A stretch of 64,000 bases of DNA, taken from assembly GCA_000310025.1 (NCBI GenBank), contig FN648470.1, forward strand, positions 82,552-146,551, written 5' to 3'. The position numbers were made by a program, and so were the translations under genes. Below are positions 32,506-43,461 of this stretch, in pieces. Source of the stretch: Ectocarpus siliculosus (taxonomy: Eukaryota > Sar > Phaeophyceae > Ectocarpales > Ectocarpaceae). How positions within the stretch are numbered: the stretch's first letter is position 1; each line of letters starts with the position of its first letter. The notes beneath the pieces were generated by a model that did no database searches, was not told the origin of the DNA, and saw nothing but the letters and a program-made list of their open reading frames with translations.

Positions 32506-33611
32506 CCCCCCCATCCCATCACCCCGTGGTGATCGTATCCACCCCATCCCACTGAAACATCCAGCAGCTCCCACCCCGTCCCAGCAACAAGGATTTACCA
32601 ATACCATCCCATCCCAACAGCGCAACACGCGCAGGATAGCCATTTTAGGCGGCTCACTTGCAGCAGTCTACTGCACAGGATTTAGTGTGTACATAGTAAA
32701 ACCAATATACTCATTATTGTACAGGCTTTAGTATCGTTATAGACCCCCCCTTCCTCGCGACCAAGGTGGACGCGTAGGCTGGGGGTATTCCATAATTCCC
32801 ACTAGCTCTGCGTGGGATCCCGCGCGCGCGTGCGAAAAAACGTGCGCGAAAAATGTCAAAACCCCGAGGATTTGGTCAAAATGTCCCCGCCAGGGGACAT
32901 AGAAGGCCTCTCTCCCCCCCCCCGCGACCAAGATTGATGGGGGCCCCTTGGCTATGGCCCTTCACTGATCATTTGATTGATCATTATCGGTATATACTGA
33001 AAATAGAGTAGTTGAGCCAGCTAGACGACTGATCATTTCAAGGTCTACACAAGGGTACCTGGCCTACCGGCCGCAGCGTGATCACCCATCAGCCCTTCTA
33101 TAACTCTGTCTGTGGGTGGCCACCACCCTGTGGCGGGCTGACCGCATGGCCTATAGGTGGAGATAGCTGTTGCGTGTACAGAAGTACACTGCTGTCTTTT
33201 CTGCACTTGTGTCTCTTTTTTTTTTCTACCGTGGGAAAAACAATTTGACGCCGAAACGGAACCTAGGGCTAATGGGGTTAAGTACTCTGAATAATGCCGG
33301 TTGCCCGCTAGAATGCCGTTGAAATCGGCTGGTTCGTACCGGCATTCCTACTGTACACAGGGACCACTATTCTGCTGCTGTATGGGAAACAAAGCCTGAT
33401 TACTGAGGACGTGCTTTCCAACGCTGTTTTCCCTACCCAGAACGCCACGCACCTTCATTTCCCTTCGTATCAGGACTATAAGCTACGCGGAGGTGCCTTC
33501 ATACATGACGGCGGTGAGCTGTACTATAGCTGTCGTGGCGGCGGTGCCGAAAAGGTCGAAAACATAAAAACTCCCGGCAAGACAACTATGCTACTTCTAC
33601 ATAACAAAAAA

Positions 33612-33900
33612 AAAAATACAAACACAGATAGACTACCCGTTCGAGATGCACCCACAGCCGAACAGGATGTGCTGGAGTCTTTTCAATGAGTGGAGGAAAA
33701 CCGGCTGGGTTGTTGTTGTTGTTGTCTTCACATTAAAAACCGTTCCGTTCTCTGCCTAGTACCTTCTTCTGTCCGTACTAGTCTAACACTTGACGGGGTC
33801 GATGGGTACTGGACTTATTTCGAGTCTGTTGAAAGGCTACAAAATATATACACACTGATGATAACCAGCTGGTGCTACTACTGTAAGCACAAAAACATCT
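33612..33900 (+). repeat. R200 repeat copy interrupted by a CAA-tailed insertion
   Basis: The left part runs to ccggctggg at 33709 and the right part resumes tgggtactggacttatttcg at 33803. In the uninterrupted copies these are contiguous. The insertion is flanked by TGGG on both sides. Confidence 0.75.
33710..33802 (-). mobile_element. (CAA)n-tailed SINE-like insertion with 4-bp duplication
   Basis: On the minus strand it ends aaccgttccg...gtgaagacaacaacaaca-type, with five CAA units. It sits precisely inside an R200 repeat with TGGG at 33706-33709 and 33803-33806. The 5' end is truncated compared with the copy at 15393. Confidence 0.8.
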
Positions 33901-33949
33901 GTTGTATAGATAATGGCCTAGACATCCTCGGTAGTTCTTAGGGAAAATA

Positions 33950-34400
33950 AATACAAACACAGAGAGACTACCGTACGGTTGCGAGTCAGCGCACAGGGGT
34001 GCGAACGATTTTCAAAGCGTAATTTCTCCACAACCAGGAGGTTACCACTGTCGAATAGGGCGGTTTTGGAAATATCTCATCGAGAGGTTTCCTGACAAGT
34101 ATCAGTTGGCGCTCGCACCCTCCTGGTTGTCGAGAAATTTCGATTTGGAAATCGATCGCACCCCTGTGCGCTGCCTCGCAACCTTACGGTACCAATTCGA
34201 AATATAACCACAGAGCAGACCGGGATGTGCTGGGAGTCTTTGCAGTGGTGGAGGGAAACCGGCTGGGTACTGGGCTTTTTTCGAGTATATTAAAGCCCCT
34301 CCGACTGTGATATCGTCTCGAACGGGTGGTCTTTCTGTGAGATCATGGGTACTTTCTAAAAAGCCTATTGACTGATAACTTGTGATGCCAGCAGGTGCTA
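33950..34400 (+). repeat. R200 repeat copy interrupted by a TA-MITE
   Basis: The left part ends acacagagagacta at 33970 and the right part resumes taccaattcgaaatataacc at 34190. In other copies gactacccattcga is continuous. Confidence 0.7.
33971..34189. mobile_element. 219-bp MITE with TA target duplication
   Basis: The left end is ccgtacggttgcgag and the right end ctcgcaaccttacgg. The terminal inverted repeat extends about 80 bases with a few mismatches and includes gcgcacaggggtgcga. TA flanks both sides (33969-33970 and 34190-34191). TA duplication and short CC-starting ends point to a Tc1/mariner-mobilised element. No coding capacity. Confidence 0.85.
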
Positions 34401-35009
34401 ATCACAATAACACTGCTGCACAGCAGTGTACATGCGTAAATACAGCACGAGACATCTCCCCCGCAGTTTCCTCTTTACTGGGTAATGAGAAATGTCGGGG
34501 AGAATCCTCTGTTTCTGTGCATATACTACATACAATAGGGTGATACAGACCAGGTTTGTGGTGGTATCGGGCTCAAGGTGCCCAACTTGTGAATTTTGAT
34601 ACAGCAATGTTAAGCAAGGAGTCAAGTTCGGTTCAAACCAACACACACCTGCAGTATCTGGTACGCGCATCACGTAGGACAAGCGGTACACGCTAGCGAG
34701 TACGTTCCATCGCTTTTATGTCATCTCTACAGCTCTCCTGTCAGGGACGTAAGTCACAAGCGGTACCTGGGTTGCTTCCTTTGGGACGCATAGTAGCAGT
34801 GGTGACGCCCAGCCGAGGCTGTGTTAACACGGGTTCCCCGTGTATGCTGCTGTATGTGTTGCTCGTCCTCCCTGCCCTCCCCACCAACAAAAAAGACCAC
34901 GGTGCTTCAAAGACTATGACTATAAATAACCGGTTGGGTTGTCTTTGCGGTGCTTTGCTCCCCGGCTGGGGGCTCCGTACAGCGGTCAGGACACAAGGAC
35001 ACCTGGACG

Positions 35010-35122
35010 GCACTGCTGTAGCATTCTATGGTCCATGACCTTAAAAAAAAAAAGTTCATATATATACGTCATAGACCATAGGTATCATTTGGTGGACGAC
35101 ACTACAGCAGTGCTGCACGACT
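35010..35122. repeat. Imperfect inverted repeat (hairpin)
   Basis: The left arm is gcactgctgtag...tatggtccatgac and the right arm gtcatagaccata...ctacagcagtgc. An A run and a tatata stretch lie between. It may be a small MITE. No clear flanking duplication. Confidence 0.55.
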
Positions 35123-36623
35123 GAAAAAAAAAAAAGTAGGCGGAGGAACAAAAATTATGGTTTACGCAGAAGAGCTGCGCGACCGGCGTACATCCATCCA
35201 AGGCTAAAGGTTGACAGCAGTAGACTATTCCAGTAGCTATATAGGGAACCAAGATTTGGGAAATTCCGTCAACTGTAGGCTTCAAACTTGTCGGCGCAAC
35301 ACGCAGTCCCTCCCCTAAAAAAATGTGAGACTCGTTGTATCTACGCGGCGCAACCACACTGCTATGCACCGCCAAATCGACCAAGCACAAGAACTCGCCC
35401 ACTACAGCATCAATCGCCACCAAACTTTGAAGGAAGATGGACTAAGCACCACAGAGTATATTTCAGAAGGGTTGAACTTGATTGGTGCCGGGAATAGAGA
35501 GGTAGACACGGATGAAGTCGAAAACTTGCATTCAAATACAGGCACCATGCTTGCTTATCTTCTGCCACGCCGCCGGCAATACCGAGCCTTGGTAAGGTTA
35601 GCTGCTGATGTTGTGGTTGTACAGCACTTGAAAATATGCTGCAAGACGTACTACAGGTGGAGTACTCTGGAATGGCGTCAGCTAGATTTGAACTGAAAAT
35701 GCTGTTGGGGTGCCCCCTCTCCTGCTGCTGCTGCTGTGTTGCACCGCACACACTTGTGCCTGTTGACTCGGGGCCCTCACCCAGCAGCACAACTCTCTGA
35801 AATTCCGGAGAAATTTTTTTTGAGAGGATGGGAGTAGCGACAGTAACACGGCCAGGGAACTTGGTCGCTGATAACGTTGTGCTATCTGATGTCGCACGCA
35901 GACGGCACGGCCGGCAATATGTACACATTATTATTTATTGTTGAAGTATTTTTTCTCAAAGCGTAGTAAGCATACGAATACACGTACATACAGTGTACGC
36001 ACTGAGCATTGGGTGTGTCGAAAACGCGATGAAATACTTACACACGAACACCGCACACAAGACCGCCCCCCCCGGGTTATCCAAACCTATCAACATCATG
36101 CCCGAACTGAAAGCAACAAACATCTTACTTACAGTCAGTAAAAACTACACAAGCAAGCCCGGAACGCACACAGCATCCGATCCCCGACCTTTCAGGCAGT
36201 TTGCGACCCACAAAATACCATGCCAATAAACAACGGACACCCAGCGCGGCCGAAGGAAAAATAATCCCCCCCATCCACCTCCCTGCGCAACTGGGTAGGA
36301 GAACACGGGGGGGGAAACGCGCGCTCTAGCCGGCTGGTCAGCGTTAGGCTTCTGTTCATCCGCCTGACATTTTGTATCCCAGGGTCGTCGTATTTGACGG
36401 ATGCCTGCATCCAACGGAAGTGAAACACGGGCCTGTTTAACCACCAACAAAGACGCGCGAAATGTGGCATTGAAATATGGAGTTACAATGAATCATACCA
36501 CAGCGATCTTTCCCTACGATGGTGGAGATCTGACGTGCAATAATGCCCGGCACGACACCCCCAATCCCAAGCCAGGTCTCTCAAGGAACGTTACATGCAC
36601 CTGCCTGAAGAAGTAGTCAGATC

Positions 36624-37379
36624 TCAGTTCCAGGCGTCGGTGACGAGATCCGCAACACCATCATCTGTGTCCCCGTCACTCCAACCCGGGTCGTCGCTCT
36701 TCCCGCTCAACCTGTCAGATCCCCCATCGCTGGACCCAGATTCGTCCGAAACCAACTTGATCAAATCGTCGAGCGCACCGACCCAACCGGCGCCGTTCTC
36801 GTCCGACTCGGGGTCCTCCAGTTCTGCGTTCTTCGATTCCGCGGCCTCGCCGGAGGAAACGTCGTTGCTCGCAGGTGACTCAGGGGCCCCCGCCTCCACG
36901 CCGTTCTGCTCCGCTCCGTGCGATTCCTGCTGCTTCATAGAGGCCATAAAGAGTGCCATGGCATTGGCAACACTCCCGGATAGCCGTGGTCGAGTCTCGA
37001 TGGGTGGTTGGGGTCGGGCGGCACCCTCGATCGGCCAAGTGTGACGAGCACCCACCGTAGGCCGGGATGCAGACCTCCCCCCTGCTTGCACGGGTGCCGG
37101 CGCCGCCCGACGTTGGGTGCAACGATCTCTGCAGCCGCAAGCGAGCGAGCACTTCCTGTCCTTGCACCTGCACCTGTTGCACAGGGTCGTCTCCGGATTG
37201 CAACCGCACGCTAGCGTGATTGTCTTTCGGTCTGGGGCGATGTAAGAAAACTCGGACAGGTCAAGCACGCAGTTCTTGACTGTGAGTTCGACGCCGTCGT
37301 TCCCCTTTCCTCGTGGGTCGACGCTCCATCCTTTGCCGGCAAACTCTGTCGCCGGCATGGTCTCCCTTAGGCCATTCTG
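36624..37379 (-). CDS. CXC (tesmin-like) cysteine-rich C-terminal segment
   Basis: The segment is in frame with the upstream nuclease frame after one TGA at 37380-37382. Counting from the ATG at 37358, nine cysteines fall at residues 51, 53, 60, 63, 65, 70, 74, 76 and 80 (ACGCNPETTLCNRCRC, then CSLACGCRDRC). That is the C-x-C-rich pattern of CXC/tesmin/TSO1 domains, which bind DNA. The rest is an acidic, Ser/Gly/Asp-rich tail of about 130 residues ending at a stop at 36624. CXC domains following nuclease-like regions are known to me from large repeat-encoded proteins in animals. I infer a transposon-type protein here. Confidence 0.65.
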   Translation of the reverse strand, partial: QNGLRETMPATEFAGKGWSVDPRGKGNDGVELTVKNCVLDLSEFSYIAPDRKTITLACGCNPETTLCNRCRCKDRKCSLACGCRDRCTQRRAAPAPVQAGGRSASRPTVGARHTWPIEGAARPQPPIETRPRLSGSVANAMALFMASMKQQESHGAEQNGVEAGAPESPASNDVSSGEAAESKNAELEDPESDENGAGWVGALDDLIKLVSDESGSSDGGSDRLSGKSDDPGWSDGDTDDGVADLVTDAWN

Positions 37380-38804
37380 TCAGTACCGGAAGATGGCATT
37401 ACCCCGTTCGGCCTTCTTGCGCAAGGAATAATATGACGGACAGGTGGCGGTCGTCTTCTTCTTGGGGAGTTGGAGGATGGCGTAGCGGATCACGCTCACG
37501 TAGGCCTCGACGTCGCCATCGACGCTTTGGACCACCTGGGCTGGAGTTAAATGAGCAGTGCCAAACGCCGCTTCATCCTTGTAGAAGAACAAGGTCGCCA
37601 AAAGCTTCGCGCATTCGTCGACATCCACGGCCCACGTGCCGTCGTACTCTTCGAAGAACAACGGCTTATCAAACAAACCTTCCGTCCGTACGCTCTTAAG
37701 GACGAGTACCCACATCTTGTCGAACGGCAGCCCGGAAATTGCCGGGAGGTGGTCACACCCCGACTCCAGGAAGGTTAAGACGAACAGACGGACCTTGTCG
37801 TTGTCCGTGGGAATCCAGCTCCCGAAGATCAATGGCGGCCACGCGGACTCGCTTTCGTCCTGGAGTTCGCAGATGCTGGCGAACACTCTGTTCATCCACA
37901 GGAACTTGGTCTCGCCACCCACGACCCTCAGGACTGTCACATCAACTGCCCTCTCGCCACGGGGCGTGAGCCAACCAGTTGTCATCGCCAGTAGAATGTT
38001 CATCCACAGGTCCGTGTCTACCGATGAAACGACCCACTTGTCGAAGCTTTTCCCCCAGTACTTCTTCGCCCAAGCGATGAAGTGTATCACGGAGAGCTCC
38101 GCCTCGCCGATGTCTGGCCCACGTTGGCGCTCGACGCCCTCGATCGTGTCGGTTCCGTCTCGAAAGTGAAGGAGTGGTTCAGTTTCGGGAAGCGCCTCCC
38201 CGGCACCTTCCCTTGCCATCTCGAGACCTATGCCCTCGACATCTACACCAGGTGGATGATCAGCACTCAGATCAGGCTCACCTCCAACGCCATAGAATGC
38301 GACGATTCCATTCGGCTTGGTGTCGCCGGTCCAGACATCATCAGCTAGCACGCGCGTGGCGAGGTGGGCGGCGATTCCGTCCCGCGCTGCCTTGCCATCG
38401 GCTCGAAGCCATGACCCATACTGTAACGAAGGAACCGGGTCCGTTGACTTCGGGTCGAAGGTCCTAGAGCACTCACCAAGTTTCTCGCTTCTCCCAAGCT
38501 GTTCGTGTCCATTGATCACGGGCACCAGTTCCTGTCGGTCGTAGCCAACCACGAGTAGCTCCGTCGACTGCAGCCACTTCGACAACAGCTGCTTCCTGAA
38601 GTAGTCGATAATCCCCGCAGTTCCCTTCTCGAGATATTCCGGGTGCACCCCTTGGTGGATAGGAACGGGGAGACCCACGCCATGGGCGTCGGCTTCGTAA
38701 AACGGGTCGTCTGCGAATCCATCGGCACCATGCTCTCTGACCCATTTCCCTGGACCTGCCGCCTTGTTGGCGTGCTTGGCTCCTGATACGTTAAAAGGAG
38801 ACAT
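37380..38804 (-). CDS. PIN/XPG-like (5' nuclease fold) protein
   Basis: A long frame of 474 codons runs from the ATG at 38804. Landmarks of the FEN1/XPG-type PIN fold appear in order: LLVVGYDRQELVPVINGHEQ (about residues 84-103), GEAEL (233-237), VVSSVDTDL (258-266) and LESGCDHLPAISG (347-359). The acidic residues in these motifs are where the metal ligands of the family sit. The frame can be extended upstream through a Pro/His low-complexity run to 38855, which I take as non-coding or an intron end. It is followed in frame by a single TGA and then a CXC domain. Length and order differ from cellular FEN1, XPG and EXO1, so this is not a standard repair nuclease. I think it is the catalytic part of an unclassified mobile element. 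Activity is unproven. Confidence 0.65.
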   Translation of the reverse strand: MSPFNVSGAKHANKAAGPGKWVREHGADGFADDPFYEADAHGVGLPVPIHQGVHPEYLEKGTAGIIDYFRKQLLSKWLQSTELLVVGYDRQELVPVINGHEQLGRSEKLGECSRTFDPKSTDPVPSLQYGSWLRADGKAARDGIAAHLATRVLADDVWTGDTKPNGIVAFYGVGGEPDLSADHPPGVDVEGIGLEMAREGAGEALPETEPLLHFRDGTDTIEGVERQRGPDIGEAELSVIHFIAWAKKYWGKSFDKWVVSSVDTDLWMNILLAMTTGWLTPRGERAVDVTVLRVVGGETKFLWMNRVFASICELQDESESAWPPLIFGSWIPTDNDKVRLFVLTFLESGCDHLPAISGLPFDKMWVLVLKSVRTEGLFDKPLFFEEYDGTWAVDVDECAKLLATLFFYKDEAAFGTAHLTPAQVVQSVDGDVEAYVSVIRYAILQLPKKKTTATCPSYYSLRKKAERGNAIFRY

Positions 38805-39015
38805 TTCCAACAGGGGTGTATGGTGGTGGTGGTGGGGGGGGGGGGGGGTGAACACAATGCGATGCGGTATGCATTACGGTAATAACAGTCAAAACACGGG
38901 CGTGGAGAATGGGTGAACTTCGGCTGGGAGCGAGAGCTCGAGATGACAACGCTCTTCAGCGCTTAATCTGTATAGTCAGACTAACCCGCTACAGAGTCAA
39001 TACATATCTACTCGT

Positions 39016-39882
39016 TTAAATTCGCACGCTCTCTCCCTCACCTCCCGTCGCGTTCGCCATGCTGTACGGCGTGGCCGCTCCTATGGACGCCACCATTTCC
39101 AGCATCTGGTCTTGTGTCACCACACCCCCGCCTTCTCTGGCGGCATCAAACATGTTCAGCTTGAGGACCTTCCACTCTTGGCCCCCAGCGTAGGAATTGC
39201 CGACGGAGTCCTTCAGTGCAGACGACCTCCCTTGACTCTTCGTGGCCTTGTTGGTGCTGTTCCTAGCCGGGATGGAGAAAACCTTCTTCTTGGTCGTGCC
39301 CTTTAGTTTTTTCTTCTTGAAGACGTAGTACAGGACACACTCGTGCATTTTCGCACGAGCCTTGGCGGCCGCGTCGATAATCTCTTGCCACTTGACCGGC
39401 GGAAACACTCTCCCGTCCAACGCCACGACCTTGTCTTTGCCATCGTCGCCTTTAAATGCCGGGCTCTCTCTCAAGCAGTCCATCGCCGCCCTGACTGCTG
39501 GCGCACGCTTCACCGCCAACTCTCTGCAACGGTCCCTTTCTGTGCGTGGTTTCTCGATGAAATGCGATTCGAAGTTGAAGATGGCGACTTCACGAAGCTG
39601 GGCAATCGGTGCCAGCTTTTCTATCGTGCTCGAAATCCTTTTCGTCAACGTCTTGTAGAGACGATTGGACACCTCCTGCCGCTCGTCCAAGCCGATTCGC
39701 GCAAAAGTGTCAGGGCCGAGTGAGACCGAGAATAGCTGGGATACGACCCTCATATCATTGCGCGAATAACGCGACACCTCCGTCAGATGATCTACCGCGA
39801 GGAACTGGTACTTGTCTTTGCCGGTGATGAAAAAAATGGGGGCGATACGGCGAAGGCCTTCAAGCCCCGGGTCTTGTGTCAT
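39016..39882 (-). CDS. Upstream exon of the PIN-CXC locus
   Basis: An open frame of 289 codons runs from the ATG at 39882 to a stop at 39016. It has the segment GKDKYQFLAVDHLTEVSRYS, followed by SLGPDTFARIGLDERQEVSN. The Asp/Glu pair sits in a LDERQE context. Downstream is a basic stretch (FKKKKLKGTTKKK). It lies on the same strand as, and about 0.2 kb before, the nuclease frame but in a different frame, consistent with an intron or a frameshift through the G-run at 38836-38849. I recall the order of this segment, a DTD-type nuclease and a CXC domain from repeat proteins of animals. This is family memory, not a search result. Confidence 0.5.
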   Translation of the reverse strand: MTQDPGLEGLRRIAPIFFITGKDKYQFLAVDHLTEVSRYSRNDMRVVSQLFSVSLGPDTFARIGLDERQEVSNRLYKTLTKRISSTIEKLAPIAQLREVAIFNFESHFIEKPRTERDRCRELAVKRAPAVRAAMDCLRESPAFKGDDGKDKVVALDGRVFPPVKWQEIIDAAAKARAKMHECVLYYVFKKKKLKGTTKKKVFSIPARNSTNKATKSQGRSSALKDSVGNSYAGGQEWKVLKLNMFDAAREGGGVVTQDQMLEMVASIGAATPYSMANATGGEGESVRI

Positions 39883-40084
39883 GTTTGACTCGTACCATCA
39901 TGACAAAGCACCGAGTCTATTTTTAACTTCAAGACAGACGTACTTGCCCAATCGAAGCCCAGATTTTCTATAAATTGTTATGATAGCCTGACCCTGACCT
40001 AGCGTGGTTGTATCGGGCATTTCCATCGTATCTTTGGATGGGGATCGTGTATCCAGTGGATGTACATGCGTAACATGCAAGAGC

Positions 40085-41310
40085 GTGCGTTCGAACCCCC
40101 AGGCGTGGGCTCTCCTGAAATTTGAATTTTGAACACACCATGCTTATCTCCTGCCGCACTAAATCGCCTCAAACTTTTTGCATTAGGTGGCAGTGAGACC
40201 TAGGTATATGTCGGCAGCATAAGTAGGCTGCAAGATGCCAACCTTGCGTAGAGGTCGGTTCGCGTGTGAAGCTTCCTCGCTGATTTTGGAGCTGCTGCAG
40301 TGTGGTACGCTCTGGCTAAAGATCAAATTTCTCACCCTATAATGTGTTTCTGGGCGTGTAAAACATACCCTACTGTGCTCTTGCATCGTGTTAACATATC
40401 TCTCTTGTTGTCTGGGCAGATTAGCTTCTGGTTCGCCCTCTAGAGCCGGTCCTGGGTGTGGAGGTCTGTTGCGCCGCGAGCCGCCTCATCAGAGGGGTTT
40501 CCACAGGGGGCTGCTTTCCCGTTGGAAGCTTTTTTTTTCACACTTACTTTTTTTTTTTTCAGCACGACACTATGTACGAGGCGGCATCAACAGCCTAGGC
40601 GGGAGAGCAGGAGCTTGCGAAATCTCGGTGGCAACTGGATCAGGTACACACCGCTGTCTCGGTACCACTACGTGGCTACAGCAGTCTGCAGCAGTACGAC
40701 ACAGCAGCGTACGCAGTGGTCGCAGGACACTTCAATTGCGTGTGTCAACAAAGAACAAATCTGTACCGAGCGTTGTTGCAGATCCCTCCTCTACAGTATA
40801 TTGGAGCCTGTGCACGCTTGCTGTTGCTGCTGTTCCTTTGTCACTCTCAGGTCAGGTTGCGGAGGATGCCGCATGACCACACATGAAGATGTTCTGCGGT
40901 CGTCCACTCGAGAGAGACACATGTGCGCGCAGCAGTGAATGCACTTACGTAAATACGTATGCATGTGATGCCGGGTAAACCAACGACACAACATGGCTCA
41001 TTACCCGCGCGGACGGGCAGAGAGCGACTCAAAACCGGGTACACCCAGAGGGTGAAGTGAGCCTACAAGCATAGCTGAGTGTAACACGCCGAGTTTCAAA
41101 TTGCCCAGTAAAAAAAAACAGGATAGTAGTCTAGTGGTCGAGACATAGTACAACTGCCGCGGCGAACTACTGTACTTTTATTAGGAAAAATAATAGTGTA
41201 CAGATAGGGCCCGGAGATAGGAAGCAAACGTCAAAATCGGGTCGAGCCTAAATTTGTACTCTAAAACTCCGGGGGAGATGTCTTGTGGTATATGTACCTA
41301 TACAGTGATT
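40085..41310. other. No gene recognised
   Basis: Only short frames and homopolymers occur here. A gttcgaaccccc motif near 40090 recalls a tRNA T-arm but lacks the rest of a tRNA. Confidence 0.45.
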
Positions 41311-41314
41311 TTGT

Positions 41315-41520
41315 TATTAGAACCTGCTGGCATCACTGATAACAAAAGTTTCAGTGTAATACAAGTGCATAGGCTTTTGAAAGACTCGAAATACGCCCAG
41401 TACCCAGCCGGTGTCCCTTCCATTCAGTGCTGTGAAGACTTCAACACATCCCGTTCGACTGTGGTCATATCTCGAATGGGTACAAGTAGTCTTTCTGTGT
41501 TTGTATTTATGTTTCCTAGT
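41315..41520 (-). repeat. R200 repeat copy
   Basis: The minus-orientation copy contains ccagcaggtt... and, reading plus, cctgctggcatcactgataa, ccagtacccagccggtg, cccgttcgactgtggtcat and tctttctgtgtttgtattta. Confidence 0.65.
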
Positions 41521-42589
41521 ATTCTGGGAAGAAGCACTAGCCGAGTTTCTAAAAAAAAAAAACGGATTTCTTATTCCTTTGGGCTGTCGTATCCTGCTGA
41601 TTCTCTTATTTTCGTATTTTCTTCGAGCGAAGCGAGGTTTCTAATCTGGACTGCCGGCCCCCCGAGTTGCAAGGGTTCGCTGAAAAGCAAAAAATCTTGC
41701 GTGTCTGTACGCGCATTATCTAGGTTTTAGACTACATCACGGATTGGTCATGTATTGACCCTCAGCGCCGCCGCCTCTATATGATTGTTGACTTCGTCTA
41801 CCATTCGACAGGGAGCGGTAAAAAGGGGGGGTCACCACGGGAAAAATGAGCGGAAGGACTTGAGGAAATCGCAGGCGACACCCAGTTTGTGACACTGCTC
41901 CCTGCCCCCAGTGCAGAAAACAGCAGACGGGTGGACAGGGTCTTTACAAGTGTGCTGTCCTCTGTGTTGTTGCCCATTTTTGTGCTTGTACCACCGCTCT
42001 ATGGTGAGCAAAAGCCAATTTGACCTGTTGTGTGTCACGCAAGGCGTGCAGCGATAGGAAACAAACGTTTTTTTTGCGCCGACTTTTTTTTTTACCGATC
42101 GGGGAATTATTGTCGCGGTTGCACCTATTCGTTTTTTTTGGGGGGGTCGATACGTTGTGGGAATACGCCTCTCAGTACCACGCACTTCCGCCCGTGGACG
42201 CACACGTCTGACGACAGATACATCTACCAGATGTCGCTCGCCGTGGCGACAGCTATCCTATCTTTTTCAAGCGATGAAAACAACAACACACCACGCCTTC
42301 ATACAGCATTGAACCGACAGCTCGGTGTGGCCAACATTGGGGTTGTGGCAGTCCAGCATCAGTGGGTAGCGCAGCCCGCGGCCGCTCTGGGGCGCGGGGG
42401 GCGCCGCGAAAGTAACCCTCTTCCCCCCTTCCAAAAGTTACATGACATGAGCTATGTATATAGGTACGGTGTGGGCGCACGGCAGCAGCAGCAGCAGCGC
42501 GTGTCCAGCTCATATACCCGTTGTTTCTTTGGTCTTGGGGTATCGCACGATCATGTTCCTTACTGGGACGTTTCTTATGTTGTGCCTCA

Positions 42590-43165
42590 GTCGAAAGGGA
42601 CGTGTTGAAATCTTTTCAGTGAGTGGAGTTAAACCGACTGGACACTGGGCTTGTTTTGAGTTTCCATGTTTTATTGCTAGAAAGGTGCACCCCCCCCCTT
42701 TTGTGGGGGTAGTTGGCTTGTGACCACGGAAGGCACCCGCGTCAGTTGGACCAGTATTAGAAGGTACTGAGCAGAGACCGGAACAACGGCTGTTACTGTG
42801 AAGACGACGACGACAACAACAACAACAACAACAACAACAACAGCAGCAGCAAACAACCAACACAGAACCAATGACAGAAACTGCATATTAGTCTAACCGC
42901 AGTCGAACGGAATGTGCTGGAGTCTTTGCAGTTAGGGGAGGGAAACCGGCTGTGTGTGTGTGTGTTTTTTTCGTCCTATTTGTCGTCCTATTTATTACGA
43001 CCACAGTCCCCCCATTTTTCGTAGTGAGACGTGTACTACACTGCTGTTTAGTGTATGTAGAATACTACACTTTTCAGTGTATTTTTTCTGGGGAGTGGGC
43101 TTATTTCGAGTCTATTTCAAGCCTTTACACTGATGATTTATGTCAGTGATACCAGCTGGTGGTAG
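42590..43165 (+). repeat. R200 copies broken by other insertions
   Basis: R200 fragments occur at 42590-42680, 42893-42957 and 43090-43165. The first two are separated by the CAA-tailed repeat at 42719-42842. The last two are separated by about 130 bases starting with a TG run at 42950. This indicates nested or rearranged copies. Confidence 0.6.
42719..42842 (+). mobile_element. (CAA)n-tailed SINE-like repeat
   Basis: It starts tgtgaccacggaaggcac, continues gtcagttggaccagtatt and gaaggtactgagcagagacc, and ends gtgaagacgacgacgac then a CAA run of nine or so units. Full-length for the family, about 124 bp. Confidence 0.8.
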
Positions 43166-43461
43166 GCACAAGAACTTCTGGTTATCGGTAACCTACAATT
43201 TACATCCCCTGTACAGTAGTAGTACCTTCGCTGCAACGAATATTGCGCCCTCTGACGTTCGAAATTCATTTTACCCTGCCCTGAGAGGAGGTGGTCCGTG
43301 TGGGCCATTTCCTCCGCAGAAAATAACCTTCCTGCCGTTCAACCAAGGGACGCCAAAACAAGACGAATCTTCAAGCTCCAAAAAGGCGATACAGCAGTAC
43401 AGATATATCGCCTTGGCAGTGAAGGCTGCGAAAGGCTCCTCGTTAAGGGGGTCCAGAAGAG

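Noticed and set aside
40080..40110. tRNA-like gttcgaaccccc on plus
   Set aside because: T-loop motif only; the flanking stems do not pair.
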